A stretch of DNA of 64,000 nt from Anarhynchus alexandrinus (GCA_008711295.1 VUYV01000069.1:1627545-1691544); one strand, 5' to 3'; positions 11,175-22,747 are shown, counted from the stretch's first letter. Made by a program: numbers and translations. Notes: generated from the sequence alone by a model not told the origin.

Positions 11175-12517
11175 TATTTTTATGGTTCCCACTGACTGGA
11201 AAAGGGGAAACATAACCCCCATTTTTAAAAACAGGAAAAAAGAACACCCGGGGAACAACAGGCTGGTCAGTCTCACAAATTGTGCCCGACAACTTTGGTG
11301 GCCTTCTGTGACAGCATTGTAGCGTTGGTGGATAAGGGTAGAGCAACAAACATCATCTAACTGGACTTGTGCAAAGCATTTGACATTGTTCCACATGACA
11401 TCCTGGTCTCTAAATTGGAGACACATAAATTTGACCAATGGACCACTCAGTGGATAAGGAACTGGCTGGATGATCGCAGTGAAAGAGCTGCAGTCAACAG
11501 CTCCATGTCCATGTGACAAGTGGTGTTCCTCAGGGGTTGGTACTGAGACCAGTCCTATTTAACATCTTTCTTGGCAACATGGATGTTGGGATTGAGTGCA
11601 CCCTCAGCAAGTTCGCTGACCACACCAAGTTGTGTGGAGAGGTCAACATGCTGGAGGGGAGGGATAGGGATTCCATCCAGAGGGACCTGGACAGGCTTGA
11701 GAGATAGGCCTATGCAAACCCCATGAAGTTCAAAAAGGCCAAGTGCAAGGTCCTTCATGCGGGTCAGGGAAATATGAAGCACAAATACAGGCTAGGCAGA
11801 GAATGGATTGAGAACAGCTCTGAGGAGAAGGACTTGGGGGTGTTGAGGGACGAGAAGCTCAACATGAGCTGGCAATGTACGATCGCAGCCCAGAAAGCCA
11901 ATCGTATCCTGGGCTGCATCAAAAGAAGTGTGGCCAGCAGGTCAAGGGAGGTGATTCTCCCCCTCTACTCTGCTCTGGTGAGACCCCACTTGGAATATTG
12001 CGCCCAGCTCTGGAGTCTTCAACACAAGAAGGACATGGAACTGTTGGAGCGCGTCCAGAGGAGGGCCACAAAGTTGATCAGAGGGCTGGAGCACCTCTCC
12101 TGTGAAGACAGGCTGAGAGAGTTGGGGTTGTTCAGCTTGGAGAAGAGAAGGCTCTGCGGAAGACCATATAGAAGCTTTCCAGTATCTGAAGGGCACCTAC
12201 AAGAAAGCTGGAGAGAGACTTTTTACAATGGTATGTAGTGATAGGATGAGGGGGAATGGTTGGAAACTGGAAGACAGTAGATTTAGAATAGATAATAGGA
12301 AGAAATTTTTTGCTCTGAGGGCAGTGAGGCACTGGCACAGGTTGCCCAGAGAAGCTGTGGGTGCCCCATCCCTGGAAGTGTTCAAGGCCAGGTTGGATGG
12401 GGCTTTGAGCAACCTGGTCTAGAGGGAGGTGACCATGGCCATGTCAGGGGGGTTGGAGCTAGTTGATCTTCAAGGTCCCTTCCAACCTAAACCATTCTAT
12501 GATTCTATGATTCTATT
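11175..12517 (+). mobile_element. CR1 LINE, about 1.3 kb, 5'-truncated
   Basis: A plus-strand CR1 starting abruptly inside the RT coding region (WKRGNITPIFKN, about 11199) and running to an intact 3' end with ATTCTATG-type terminal repeats at 12493-12517. Its tail (AGGTCCCTTCCAACCTAAACC) differs from that of the neighbouring minus-strand copy at 9062, so the two belong to different subfamilies and inserted independently. The 5' boundary is estimated to about 15 bases. No target-site duplication is evident, as usual for CR1. Confidence 0.92.
11513..12422 (+). pseudogene. CR1 ORF2 RT to C-terminus, frameshifted
   Basis: Three consecutive open pieces cover the second half of CR1 ORF2. 11513-11707 holds RT motif B ([11 protein letters not shown], with a Gly-to-Arg change) and motif C as FADHTK in place of FADDTK, so one catalytic Asp is lost. 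11723-12238 (171 codons) holds [40 protein letters not shown] and [17 protein letters not shown]. 12228-12422 holds DRMRGNGWKLEDSRF and the FFALRAVRHWHRLPREAV block to the natural C-terminus. A stop (TAG at 11704-11708) separates the first two. Before 11513 the homology continues in other frames with further breaks. After residue about 145 of the middle piece the frame shifts away from the family frame; the same shift is seen in the copy at 32900-33595. Confidence 0.88.
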
Positions 12518-12803
12518 TACTGTGTGCTGCTGGCACAGTTTCCCCTTGCAGATCTTGCTCGTGGATGTCTATAGCTGTTAAAACTTCATATCTGTTTTTG
12601 GCTGTGATGCTGGAGGGTGGAGACTGAAGTGGATTCCTGCTTTTGTGGGTCACCATGGTCCAAGATGTCTCATTCTCTGTGGTGTCTGTTAAAGGAACAT
12701 GGTTATGAAACCACCTATCTATCTCTGTTCTGTATGGTGGAATCCAGCTCGTAGCCAGGCCTGAACCAATTGCTTTGTGTTTTTTTCTCTCCATATTTGC
12801 CAC
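12513..12803 (-). pseudogene. Unidentified 96-codon open frame, possibly retroelement-derived
   Basis: This minus-strand frame begins at an ATG at 12803 and ends in the terminal repeats of the adjacent plus-strand CR1. I do not recognise the protein. It contains SWTMVTHKSRNP and a KNRYEVL motif; a tryptophan-rich segment followed by an NR(Y/F)xxL motif is reminiscent of the end of ORF1/gag-like proteins in several retroelements, but this is a weak resemblance. Composition is balanced, unlike the low-complexity frames elsewhere. No splice sites or membrane segments are evident. A retroelement ORF1 remnant, an unknown exon or chance are all possible. Confidence 0.25.
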
Positions 12804-13542
12804 GGGTCATGGTGTCATAGCTGTTAATCTTTTTTTTTTATTATTTTATTTTTCCCACATCTTTCTGACTTGTTGTTTGTAGTAGAACTCAATAAAACCA
12901 GGTGCAGTTCATGGAAAAAAATGAGGTTTCAGCATTTGTTTTCATTCTACACTGGAGCAAAAGACTTCTGGACCTTTTGAAATTTTTCGTGGTAAGGGGG
13001 ATCTAGTCTATTTCAGAGTAGCTAATAAGTTCATAGGTGGGGAATCACTTGTCTTGCTGACTCACAGCATTCTCTGATACTGAACAGAGATCTAAACCTG
13101 CATTTTTTTTCTGTAAAGCACTCATCAAATGTCTAATTTCAGTAGATTTTGTCCTTGACCAGAACTCTCCTCTTTGACTTCAGAAGCCTGATGAAAGAAT
13201 CTCTCAACAATATCAACAGTTTTCCAAGAAACGTTCCTATTTCAATCAATTGTAATTTCCAGTTTCATGGGGGAAAAATAAAGAGCGTTTTCCCACAAGA
13301 CATGATGCAGAAGTAAAAGTTTTGCTAGGGATAAAATGTAAGAAGTATTTCATTAGATAGGTTTTTGTTTCCATTTTTGAAGTCCAAGATCTGACCAGTA
13401 AAACTCAAGATTTTAATAGTACTCCATACTTCAAGACACTGAGCCTTTGAAAGAATATAAAATGTTACTTTACATTCTTCATTTGTTCTTCTAATAAAAT
13501 GTATAGTTGCATAGCAAGATATTTCAGCTTCAAAATACTTGC

Positions 13543-13675
13543 CTGAATTTTTCATGAACTTTTCTACTGATGCAACCTCAACTGCAACCTCCTTGTCATA
13601 TTCCTTCGCTTTCAGCAGCCTCCTCTCCAGTTTAGTTTTGCCTTTCGCTAGTTCAGCCCTATACCTCTTGCCCAT
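13543..13675 (-). other. Candidate coding exon with GC splice donor
   Basis: A minus-strand frame opens at an ATG at 13675 in a good initiation context (A at -3, G at +4). It runs 44 codons of highly charged sequence (MGKRYRAELAKGKTKLERRL, then an E/K/V-rich helix-like stretch ending EKFMKNS). It is followed by CAG|GCAAGT at 13543/13542, which fits the consensus for rare GC-AG introns. Beyond that point the frame stays open to 13325, but its content looks like translated intron, with hydrophobic runs and no charged pattern. The charged part could form a basic helix. I do not recognise the family. It could be the first coding exon of an unknown gene, a pseudogene fragment or chance. Confidence 0.28.
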
Positions 13676-14292
13676 GTTTGGTTGTTCTTAAATATACCTC
13701 CATCGCATTTAAACTGTTTACCCAAAGGATAAATTTTAGGTTCTGAATATATCCTCTTTGTATATGAACTTGTTAGATAACTCTAATCTTTTCACAGCTT
13801 TCATCTCTAACTGTGTTTTTTCCTTCTCTTTCTGCTTGTCTATTTTATCGTTACCTTTTCACTGTGAAAGGCTGTCATTCTATACAGTATTCCAGGGGTG
13901 CCTTAGCAGTGCTGAAAGCAGATGGCTTCAAACACATCTAATCTCACATTCAGTGCTTTTCTTTAGATTATTTTTCTTGTCATCACTATATGCTAAACCC
14001 CAAAGGACCAAATCCTTAGCTGGTGCAAAGTGGACATTGAAATGAATGTAGCTTTACGAATTACACTAACTGTAGCACTATTGCCGTGTCATTGCCATTT
14101 TGCTGAATAGACTTAAAAGCCCAATATTCATAACTAATGGAAAATTGTATCTAAGAATATGAGCTCAGTTAATGCAGAGTGGTGTCATCAATAATTTTTA
14201 TCTGCCGAGAGACTGACCCTCAGCTAACAGAAAGTGTGCAATGTAGAGAATTTAGGACTTTCACATGGTTGTTCATTGAAAACTTATTCCTG

Positions 14293-14326
14293 TGAAGTGT
14301 CCTGAGTGTCTGAAGTGTCCTGAGTG
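14293..14326 (+). repeat. 18-base tandem duplication (1.9 copies)
   Basis: TGAAGTGTCCTGAGTG occurs at 14293-14308 and again at 14311-14326, giving an 18-base unit duplicated in tandem. It is a local replication-slippage product with no coding role visible. Confidence 0.85.
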
Positions 14327-14541
14327 AAGGGGACACTTGTTGATAGGGCGTGTTGAGATCCTGATCGGTAAATTTGCTGTATGAAGGTAACTTAAAAAGC
14401 TGCAAATCTTCACAGCTTCGAGAATCAGGATAGATAGGATTACAGCTCAAAGGCACATTCTCCTTAATAGGACAATGACAAAAGAATGAATTAAAGAATT
14501 TTTGCAACTTCTGTGCTAGAAACAGTCTACAAAGTGACTGA

Positions 14542-14579
14542 TTTTCCAGAAATTTAAACCTTTTCCAGAAATTTAAAGC
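14542..14579 (+). repeat. 19-base tandem duplication (2 copies)
   Basis: TTTTCCAGAAATTTAAACC at 14542-14560 is followed directly by a copy differing at one position (14561-14579). It lies about 220 bases from the other short tandem duplication. Confidence 0.88.
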
Positions 14580-17500
14580 TGCTCCAGAATAAACTATATT
14601 TTGTGCTGAGCAAGTCTTTCAGTCTCTACATGTTGTGACCTATCAAAACGCAGAAGCTAAAAGGAACAAAATTTGAGAACTTCTATTTTTCTCATTGCAG
14701 CTGCAGCACTATCAAAAGGCAAATTGTGGGTGATACAGACAAGAAATTAATAGCATGTTTGTATCGCATGGATTTTCACACTACTGCATTCTGTCTGTCT
14801 CTGGCTCTCTCCCTTATGCCTCATGAGAAAAATCTCTTCAATACATCAGCTATTACACTTCATAACCATGCAGAAATTGACAGTAAAAGTGTCAACAGCA
14901 TTTTCTCTGGGTACTCTAAAAACAAAGGGAAAATAGGAGTGAAAATACTCCCTGTTCTCTTTGAATTGTTGACATAGTATAACAAAGAGCTTTCAAGCTG
15001 TGCAGCCAAATGCTTGATACTGAGAAAAATAACGCAGGAGTGAGCCTAGGTACTGACTGGATTTTGCACCTTATGACTGACAGCTTTCCTGTAATACTAG
15101 TACTAATCACTCAGCTTGTTGCCTTTTGTATTTGAATAAGTCAGTGGTAATGCTCTGAAAGAAATATTCGAGTAATACCTTGCAAATGTTCCCATCAGAA
15201 GTGTCCAAACTTTTTCAATGGTTAGAAATAAACTGAATGTTAGAAACTCATAAAATACAAAAGCTGTAATTCAATGTAAGAGTGAGAATGAACTGAGTTC
15301 ACTCAGTGTGGAATTTTTATCAATATTGTTTTCCTTTCTAGAAGATTTTTTTTCTCTAAGGCTTTTTAACTATCAAAGAACAAAAAGCTTCAAATTGGTT
15401 ATCCTTGAATGAACATGGTCGGATCTAAATATACCTTTCAAACAAAATCCCCCAAAACACCCCCAAGCCACTTGAAGCAGTCATGGTCTGCATCTTTAAA
15501 ACTCAGTATTCTTGGAACTCTCCTGAATCCTCATAAAAAATTGAATATGATGGGCAAATTTCAAGCTGTAGGAGCAAAGATACTAGAACATCGTTATTCT
15601 CCAAAACTTTAGTGTCAGGCTGCTGCAACACTTTGTGAGATTTTTAGAATCTCTGGGTTTTATCAACAGCAGTGGAGTATCTCCCATGGATTCTTCCAAA
15701 ATGCACCTGAGTGATTAGGCATCCTGGAGAAAAGAAAGAACATCAGAGAAAGAAAATTTGCCCTCCAGAAGAATGTGCAATGTAAGATCCATGGCATTAT
15801 GGATCTGTGGCATAAATCATGAAGGAACCTGAGGAACTGAGATGGTTCAAGGGAGATATAACAGAACTAATGGGCTTGCAGGATATGAAGCTTTGAACCC
15901 CTGTAATACTTTACACCTAAAGAAATCACAGTGTTCAGAAACATCCGTACATGTCCACACATAGGAAACCTGTTAATATATGTTATCTGAGAAATAATTG
16001 GATCTGAGCAGGACACAACTAAAATCACATTTATCTTAGAAACAAGTATCTGAAAATCTTTTAATCCTTAAGGTATTCTTGGTCCCAATATCCTTTTCAC
16101 AAGGGATAGGCAATGTTTCGTACTTGATTTTGTAAAGTAAATGAGAGAGGAGGAGATTATAGCCTAAAACAAGCTTGCTGAACTATACCTATTTTAAATT
16201 TAATTTGTAGTTTTAGAACTGACTTTCACTTTCATCAAGTCAGCGAAAAGCGACTATTTTAAGAAGGCATGAATTATGCTCTACATTTAGCTATCCATCT
16301 CTTGAACTGTGGGCAGAGCCAAGGTGCTCCCTCTAGTTTGGATGGGATATCTAACTTTTAGACAAGCTAAAGTTAAGTGACCTGACTCAAAACCATAGCT
16401 GATTTACTCTTGGCCATAAAAGAAGTCTGAAATTGAGCACTCTCCCACAGGCATAAAAACATTTCCTAAGCATAAGATCATTTTTCTCCCTAACAGTGTA
16501 GGTAAGAATACTCAAGAAAACATTATCTCTGGCACTACCTGAAGTTTGAGAGCTTAACCTGAAGTTAACATCTATCTTACAATAAATGTTGCATAGGATT
16601 TTGCATGGGTTTTTTTTAAAGACAGAAAAAAGAAACACCAAACAAAAAAAGATGGATCTGTACTCCCCAGGATCTGAAGCTTTTCTAGCTTTTGCAGCTC
16701 CTTAAGAGGAAGGATCCTTAGGAGACATCCATTCTTTGAAGTTTCTAAGAAACTGTGAAGGTAGCCCTCCCAAAGTCTTTGTAGAGTAGAGAATTCATAC
16801 TATATTTTGCACTACAAAGCTGAGATAGACCACACACTGTATACTCTTGCTTTCTCTGTGATTGCCTCATATATTTTTAGTCTCATATAACCATACCATT
16901 CACTATGCATTTGCTATACCTGTGGAAAAAAATAATAATTAAAAAAAATTGTCTTAGGCCAATTTCTTTCATGGGAATATATTTGAGATAAGTCATGCAC
17001 GTGCAAGTCCCTTTCTTTTGTGGTGTAGTACATTGACTCTAAGGATTTGTACAAATCTCCAGTGGAGAGAAACCTTCACCACAAATTTAACAACTAGAAC
17101 AAGGACATGTATTCTAGATAATTAAACAGAGCATTCTGTATGTTTTTGAGATATGTTATCTTTCTATGCAAAAATGAAAACCAAGAAAGTTTTGTTTGTT
17201 TTGCTGGCTGTTTTAAATATTTATTTTTCTACATATCAATTTTTTTTTTTTCTCTCCACCTCTACCTGAAAAGTATGGAAAAATGTTTTTCATTACCTTT
17301 CTGCAAGAAATTTCTTGCAAATACTATGTGCTTAAAATCAATCAAACAGATTATTTTTCCAGAATGGTCCATTTTTAAGATTATATTGAATTAATCTTTG
17401 AAAGCAAATAAATCATTTTTGTCAGAGACAAGATCTGTAATGATGAAACTTGGTATGTGCTATAACTGCTAAATTAATTCAAAGCAGAAAGAGTTATGCT

Positions 17501-19018
17501 GTTTCAGTTATAACTATTGCAATCTTTCCTGCCGTACAGCAATTAAAAATTGACAAATCTTTCCTGAAGAAAGTTGAATGTCTTTATTTCTGTCTTAGAG
17601 TCAAGGAGGTAAGTCCAAAGATGCACAGCAAGTTTTGCACGGTGAGGAAAAGTACTAAAATATTACGATGCCATGTCCTGGTTTTAATCACTAGACTATC
17701 CCTAAAAAGCAAACAATTATAAGAAGTGATATTAATTCTCCCTCTGGACATACCTTGAAGATGGAAAAAGGGGCCAGATCCAGAATGCAGAGGCAATGGA
17801 GGCATTATGCAAAAGACGGTAGGTCATGGGCTCAAGATCCCCCTGGAAAGGGTGGTTCTATACAGAGGTAGATGAGTGTCCAACTGGCTCTGTCTGTGCT
17901 CCTGAGCTCAGATGTGCCAGAACTGATTCGTTTTACCAGCAAAACAGATCATTCTCATCCTGTGGTAGCTGAAATTTTTAATAGACAAACATGCTTTCAG
18001 CATCTTCAGTTCTAATCCCAAGAGATTGTCATGAATTTTCACTATACTTTGCAAACTCCAGAGAGGAGATGGGGAGGTGCTAAGAGTTTAGGAACTCAGA
18101 TATTATTGATCCTCAGATATTCAGCAGGTGTCTGGTGTCTGTAACTCTCACTTAACATTTATACATTCATTTTTGAATTACATTTGTCTTAGAGGTAAAC
18201 AAAAGAATTCTAAAATACAACATCTGTCTGCTTAGACTTTAACTTTATGATGAATGAGCCTACCTGGAATCTGACAGTTCAGTGAAATTTATTGAAAAAC
18301 AAGTCTTTATCAAAACCTGTCATGTGATCACCCCAGTGGATTTGAGTGGTAATAGGATAAATACCTTTGCAACTAAATCTGGTAGCATTACCTTACTGGT
18401 TTGATCCCTCTCGTTACCAGTACTGGGTCTGACTCTCCCTCACAGCTGAGGTAAACCAGAAACAATTGCATTTACATCATCCAAGTAATTAAGCATTAAC
18501 CCATGCCAATGGAATGAAACGAGCTTTCTTTTTTTTAAAAAAGGCCTTTTAACCTTAAGAAAAAACACTTTTGCTTTGAAAATCATTTGGTTTACTCATT
18601 GATTCATAGAATTTTCTTTACATCTTAGAAGTGATTCCAGCACTGCTGCAGGATACGTTGCGAATGAGCAGTGGTGGATATATTTGTCCCAAATGAGTCA
18701 TCTGTCTTCTTTGCCTCACATTGGCAGAAGGCTGTTCTGTCTTGACTTACTCTGTACTAGGGCTTACTCTTTCCCTTGATTCCTCAGTTAGAAAAGATGC
18801 ATGATAAAAGTGAATCAGACCTACAAAGTCATGTCATCCTGTGGATGGACAATCAGTTGTAGTGGGGTTTTGTGCTGCTTCTGCCCTGGTAGCTGTATCT
18901 GTATGGTTTTCATTTAATATAGATATACTAGGAAAAAAAACTGCTAGAATTCACTGGTTCTTTTTCATTTCTCTCTTCTCAGAGAAAACCTGAATGTCTA
19001 AAAAAACCCCACAATATT

Positions 19019-19360
19019 TTAGTTCCAGGGAAACCCAAACCTCTGTCTTACACTGACAGCATTCATTAGGAGAAAACCATCGAATCTGCTTCGCTGTGAA
19101 CCACTTTTCACTGTCTCCTTCTTAAGGATCCTTGTTGTGATCTTTTCTTTCCTCATTAAAACGATACCATCTCCTTTCTTAACTGTGACCTGTTTCAATC
19201 TTGCAAATGTTGCTCGTATTGATCTATTTCTGTCTTGGAGATAATAAGGCTTTTGCATCCAATCTTGTGAGATTTTGAAAGCATCCTGCAAAGTTTGATC
19301 TTCAGCTGGAGTTGAGTGACTTCTGCCTGTACTGCTGTTTCTCCCGAGTGTTTTGGTCAA
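19019..19360 (-). pseudogene. Unidentified 113-codon open frame, possible decayed coding sequence
   Basis: The minus strand carries a balanced-composition open frame (ATG at 19360) with sequence such as TLQDAFKISQDWMQKPYYLQ and FARLKQVTVKKGDGIVLM. Other frames over the same bases also give protein-like stretches: a glutamine-rich EKQQYRQKSL segment, KTEIDQYEQHLQD, and WFSPNECCQCKTEVWVSLEL near the 3' side. That pattern could arise from an old retrocopy or gene fragment with frameshifts. No polypyrimidine tract or clear acceptor precedes it on the minus strand. I recognise no family, and chance cannot be excluded. Confidence 0.22.
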
Positions 19361-20399
19361 TTGCTGCTTTCAGACACTTTCACTGCTTTTAAGAAGTCCC
19401 TTTAGTTTATCGGTACTTTATTCCTAATTATATGACCAGGCTGTATACCTTTGCTTTTAAAGCACAGATATTGGCATCCTGTCAGGCAACACAATGATAT
19501 TTATACTTGAATTGCTTAGTTTAATGTATGACTTGGCCTTGACTCCAGTTATCTAGAAGAAATATTGATTCCTTTTGAACCCCATTTTACTCTGCAGTCT
19601 TCAGATACAAGCCTGTTAACTGCCCCATATCTTAGATCAACAACTTTGACAGAGTTTGCCTTAGGGGAAAAAGGAGGGTGTTACAATGCCTATGTCTTGA
19701 ACACGGTGCCTTTGCAGGTTACAGAAGCCTTGATGGTAGTACTAGCTGTTTCTAAATTGCTGTAAAGATAGCTCGGTTCACTGCCATACTGAGTTGTATT
19801 ACGAAAAAAACAAAGCAAATCTCTGCATTACCTTGGATAACTGCAGTATGTTTTCTCCTATTGTTACTGCATTAGTTATTGAGGATCATACCTATAATCA
19901 AACAGTACCAGATTAAGTACTTCAATCTGTTCTGCCTAAATCAAAGATATTTCAGGCTTTGCACTACAGAGTCATTCTTTTTCAGCTCTGATGGTTCCCC
20001 CAGTAGGTTCTGTAAGACTATGCAGAACTCGTAAAGGATGTAGAAGGTGAGAATGTCTGCTTTGCTAAGATTATCTGATGAGGACCTTTCCAATGCAAAT
20101 GCAGATAATAATTAAGGGGAAAGCAACAAAAAAAAAATCACACAGGCACAGAGACCTGACAGAAAAAATAACAAAGACAAGGACAAGATCAAAACCTCAT
20201 CAGTCACACTAATTGATGGGCTATCAAGAAACTGCAGGCAAACTAAGGATTTGTGACCAGTAGAGTTGCAAACCTGAGGGTCCAGGATGTTGGAGGTTGG
20301 AGGGTGGTGTTCAGTGGGACTAGGCAAACTGATGAAGGAATGTGCAGGGGAAAATAACAGCAGGAACAAAGGAGGAATAGACAGAAAGGGTTTTTTAAA

Positions 20400-21405
20400 A
20401 GGGCCCATTGCATGTAAAACTGGTCCAGTCAGTATGCTTGTCTAACTGAGCCCTGCGCCTGATCACCGTAGTCTGTCCTGTTTTACTAAATCTTTTAACT
20501 CTCTGTGTAATCTCACTCTCTATTCTATGTGTGTGAGTGCTGCAAGGACTAGTGCCAGCTACTGGGGGGACTAATGTGAATGAACTGTGTGCCAACAACT
20601 GGAGTCAGATCAGGGGTGTGGATATCCCTGGCCTGTGGTGTCAGCTACTGGAGAGTGGGGTCTCTGTGTCAGCTCCCGGAGTACGTGAGGGTCTTGGCCC
20701 CAGACACTGAGCCAGGACTGGTGTGCATCCCAAAAACCATGTTGAGTGAGTGAGGCAAATGAGGGGCTCAGCGCTGGTGGCTGGAGCAGGACCATGTGTC
20801 ACACAGCCCATGTGGCCGGTGCCAGCTGCGGGGAGAGGTAGTGTCTATATGTTCCCCAAACCATGTGTGCCCATATTTATGTGTGTGTCATTCACCAACA
20901 AACTTCAGGCTGGACTAGCTGGTGAGTAGGTGACCTGTGGCACAGCTAAGAGGGCCTGGGATCCGTGCAGGGGTATCAGACTGACTGAGGGGACTTCCCA
21001 GTACTCAGGGGACCACAAATGTCCATGTGAACCTGGAGAGTGTCATGTGTGTGCCTTCACTAGGGAACTTCATTCCTGATCAGCTGAAAAGGAGGAGGGA
21101 ACTTGGCTATCTATGTTTATGTTCTGTGTGAGTCCTGTATGTAGGTGCTGTTGAAGGCAGTTCTGTGCCTACATTTGTGTGCGTGTGTGTCTGTGATATG
21201 TGCTCAGCTCGTTCAACCTGCAAATGGGAAAGCAGCAGCCACATCCCTCAGCCTGGGACAAGACTTCAGGTCCCTGGGTGCCCCAGCCTGTGCTCCAGTG
21301 TCTGGCCAGGACTAGCACTGGTCACCAGAGCTACTGGAAGTGGCAGTTCATCCCTTAATGGGAACTGTATAGGAACAAGATCCCCTCCTTGTGCATTTGT
21401 TTAGT
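20400..21405 (+). repeat. GC-richer block with degenerate internal repeats, possibly ERV LTR/leader-derived
   Basis: This kilobase is clearly richer in G and C than its surroundings. It contains diverged copies of a GTGYCAGCTxCxGGAGAG-like unit at about 20557, 20590, 20636, 20664 and 20818, and a TG-rich stretch near 21175-21200. The composition and repeat style resemble untranslated parts of avian endogenous retroviruses, but I see no clear TG..CA ends, primer-binding site or gag/pol remnant, so the class is inference. A short segment (20449-20475) is 22/27 identical to 36437-36463, suggesting a dispersed family. No coding frame is convincing. Confidence 0.35.
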
Positions 21406-22223
21406 AAGGAAAAAACTCTCCAACCATTGCTGTGCTGCTGTTAACTATGAACTGCAGAATTTTCTGAATTCATGGACTTTTTTTGTTTTGTTTTGAATGT
21501 TTGAGTTCCCTATTTTAGTGTCATTTTAATGTTATATAAAAAATAGAGCCTGAAAGCTCAGATAATATACAAGGTACTGTAAGTGTACATGCAAATTTAC
21601 ATTATTCTGAACAGGTCCATGAATATATATTATACTGTCATAAACTACAAGACATTAGCCAAAGATTGATTATTTTCCATGTTTCCACTCCTGTGATTTT
21701 TGGCAGATCCACCTTCTAACTGTACAGGATTGTTGAATGTCAAGGTTGTTGAACCTGTAGCACTATAAAATTGGCAGACTCTCAGCTGTGCTTTAAAAAT
21801 ATACATATGTTACATACTCACATTCAAGGATGTATAGAGGTCTTGATTTTTGAAGGGTTTCTCTTGAATCATCATTATTTTAATGCTTTCTTGGATATGG
21901 CAATTTATTTTTTAATACATTGATCCTAGTAAAGCATGCTAAGCTCTTTGTAGTTGCCAGATGATTGTCATTTCAGAGAAGGAGGAAAAAGAATAATAGG
22001 CAAATTCTCTCTAAAAATGCCACTTGAGAAGAAGATATTGTCTTTGTGTAAAAAGAGAGCTGTACAAGAGAGGATAAGCATGAAGGTGAGAGATAATTGG
22101 AAATCACTGCCAGTTATTTCTCTGCTGTCCATTACCTGTTTCTACTCTGTCTTATTTACTCTTTGCAAGAATTAAATACACTTATTATCCTCTAGTTTCT
22201 TTTCCTCAACTAGGATTTTCTAC

Positions 22224-22747
22224 ATAGAATCATAGAATGGTTTAAGTTGGAAGGGACCTTAAAGATCATCTAGTTCCAACCCCTGTGACATGGCCAGGGA
22301 CACCTCCCTCTACCTAAGGTTGCTCAAAACCCCATCCAGCCTGGTCTTGAACACTTCCAGGGATGGGACCTCCATTACTTCTCTGGGCAACATGTTCCAA
22401 TGCCTCACCACCCTCAGACTGAAAAATTTATTTCCCTTATCTAAACTAAATCTACCCGCTTTCAGTTTCAAACCATTACCCCCCATTCTAACACTATATG
22501 CCCTTGTAAAAAGTCCCTCTCCAGCTTTCTTGTAGGTGCCCTTCAGATACTGGAAAGCTGCTATAAGGTGTCCTCAGAACCTTCTCTTCTCCAGGCTGGC
22601 CAACCCCAACTCTCTCAGCCTGTCTTCATAGGAGAGGTGTGCCAACCCTCTGATCATCTTCATGTCCCTTCTCTGGACCCTCTCCAACAGGTCCGTTTCC
22701 TTCTTATGTTGAAGGCTCCAGAGCTGGATGCAGTATTCCACGTGTAC
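22224..22747 (-). mobile_element. CR1 LINE, about 0.5 kb 3' fragment
   Basis: Reverse-oriented CR1 beginning with ATAGAATCATAGAATGG terminal repeats and the AAGTTGGAAGGGACC tail. It continues through the ORF2 C-terminal region, with translated traces on the minus strand interrupted by stops. It breaks off near CAGTATTCCACGTG, the segment encoding the EYCxQLW block. The tail and body match the subfamily of the copies at 11175-12517 and 32815-33642 better than the others. It is a typical short, dead 5'-truncated copy. Confidence 0.92.

Larger units (their letters stand above)
12804..22223. other. Anonymous AT-rich DNA with weak candidates
   Basis: About 9.4 kb with no recognised CR1. The items worth naming are listed separately: a possible exon at 13543-13675, short tandem duplications at 14293-14326 and 14542-14579, an odd open frame at 19019-19360 and a GC-richer block at 20400-21405. 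The rest consists of short open frames and A/T runs with no visible function. Confidence 0.5.
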
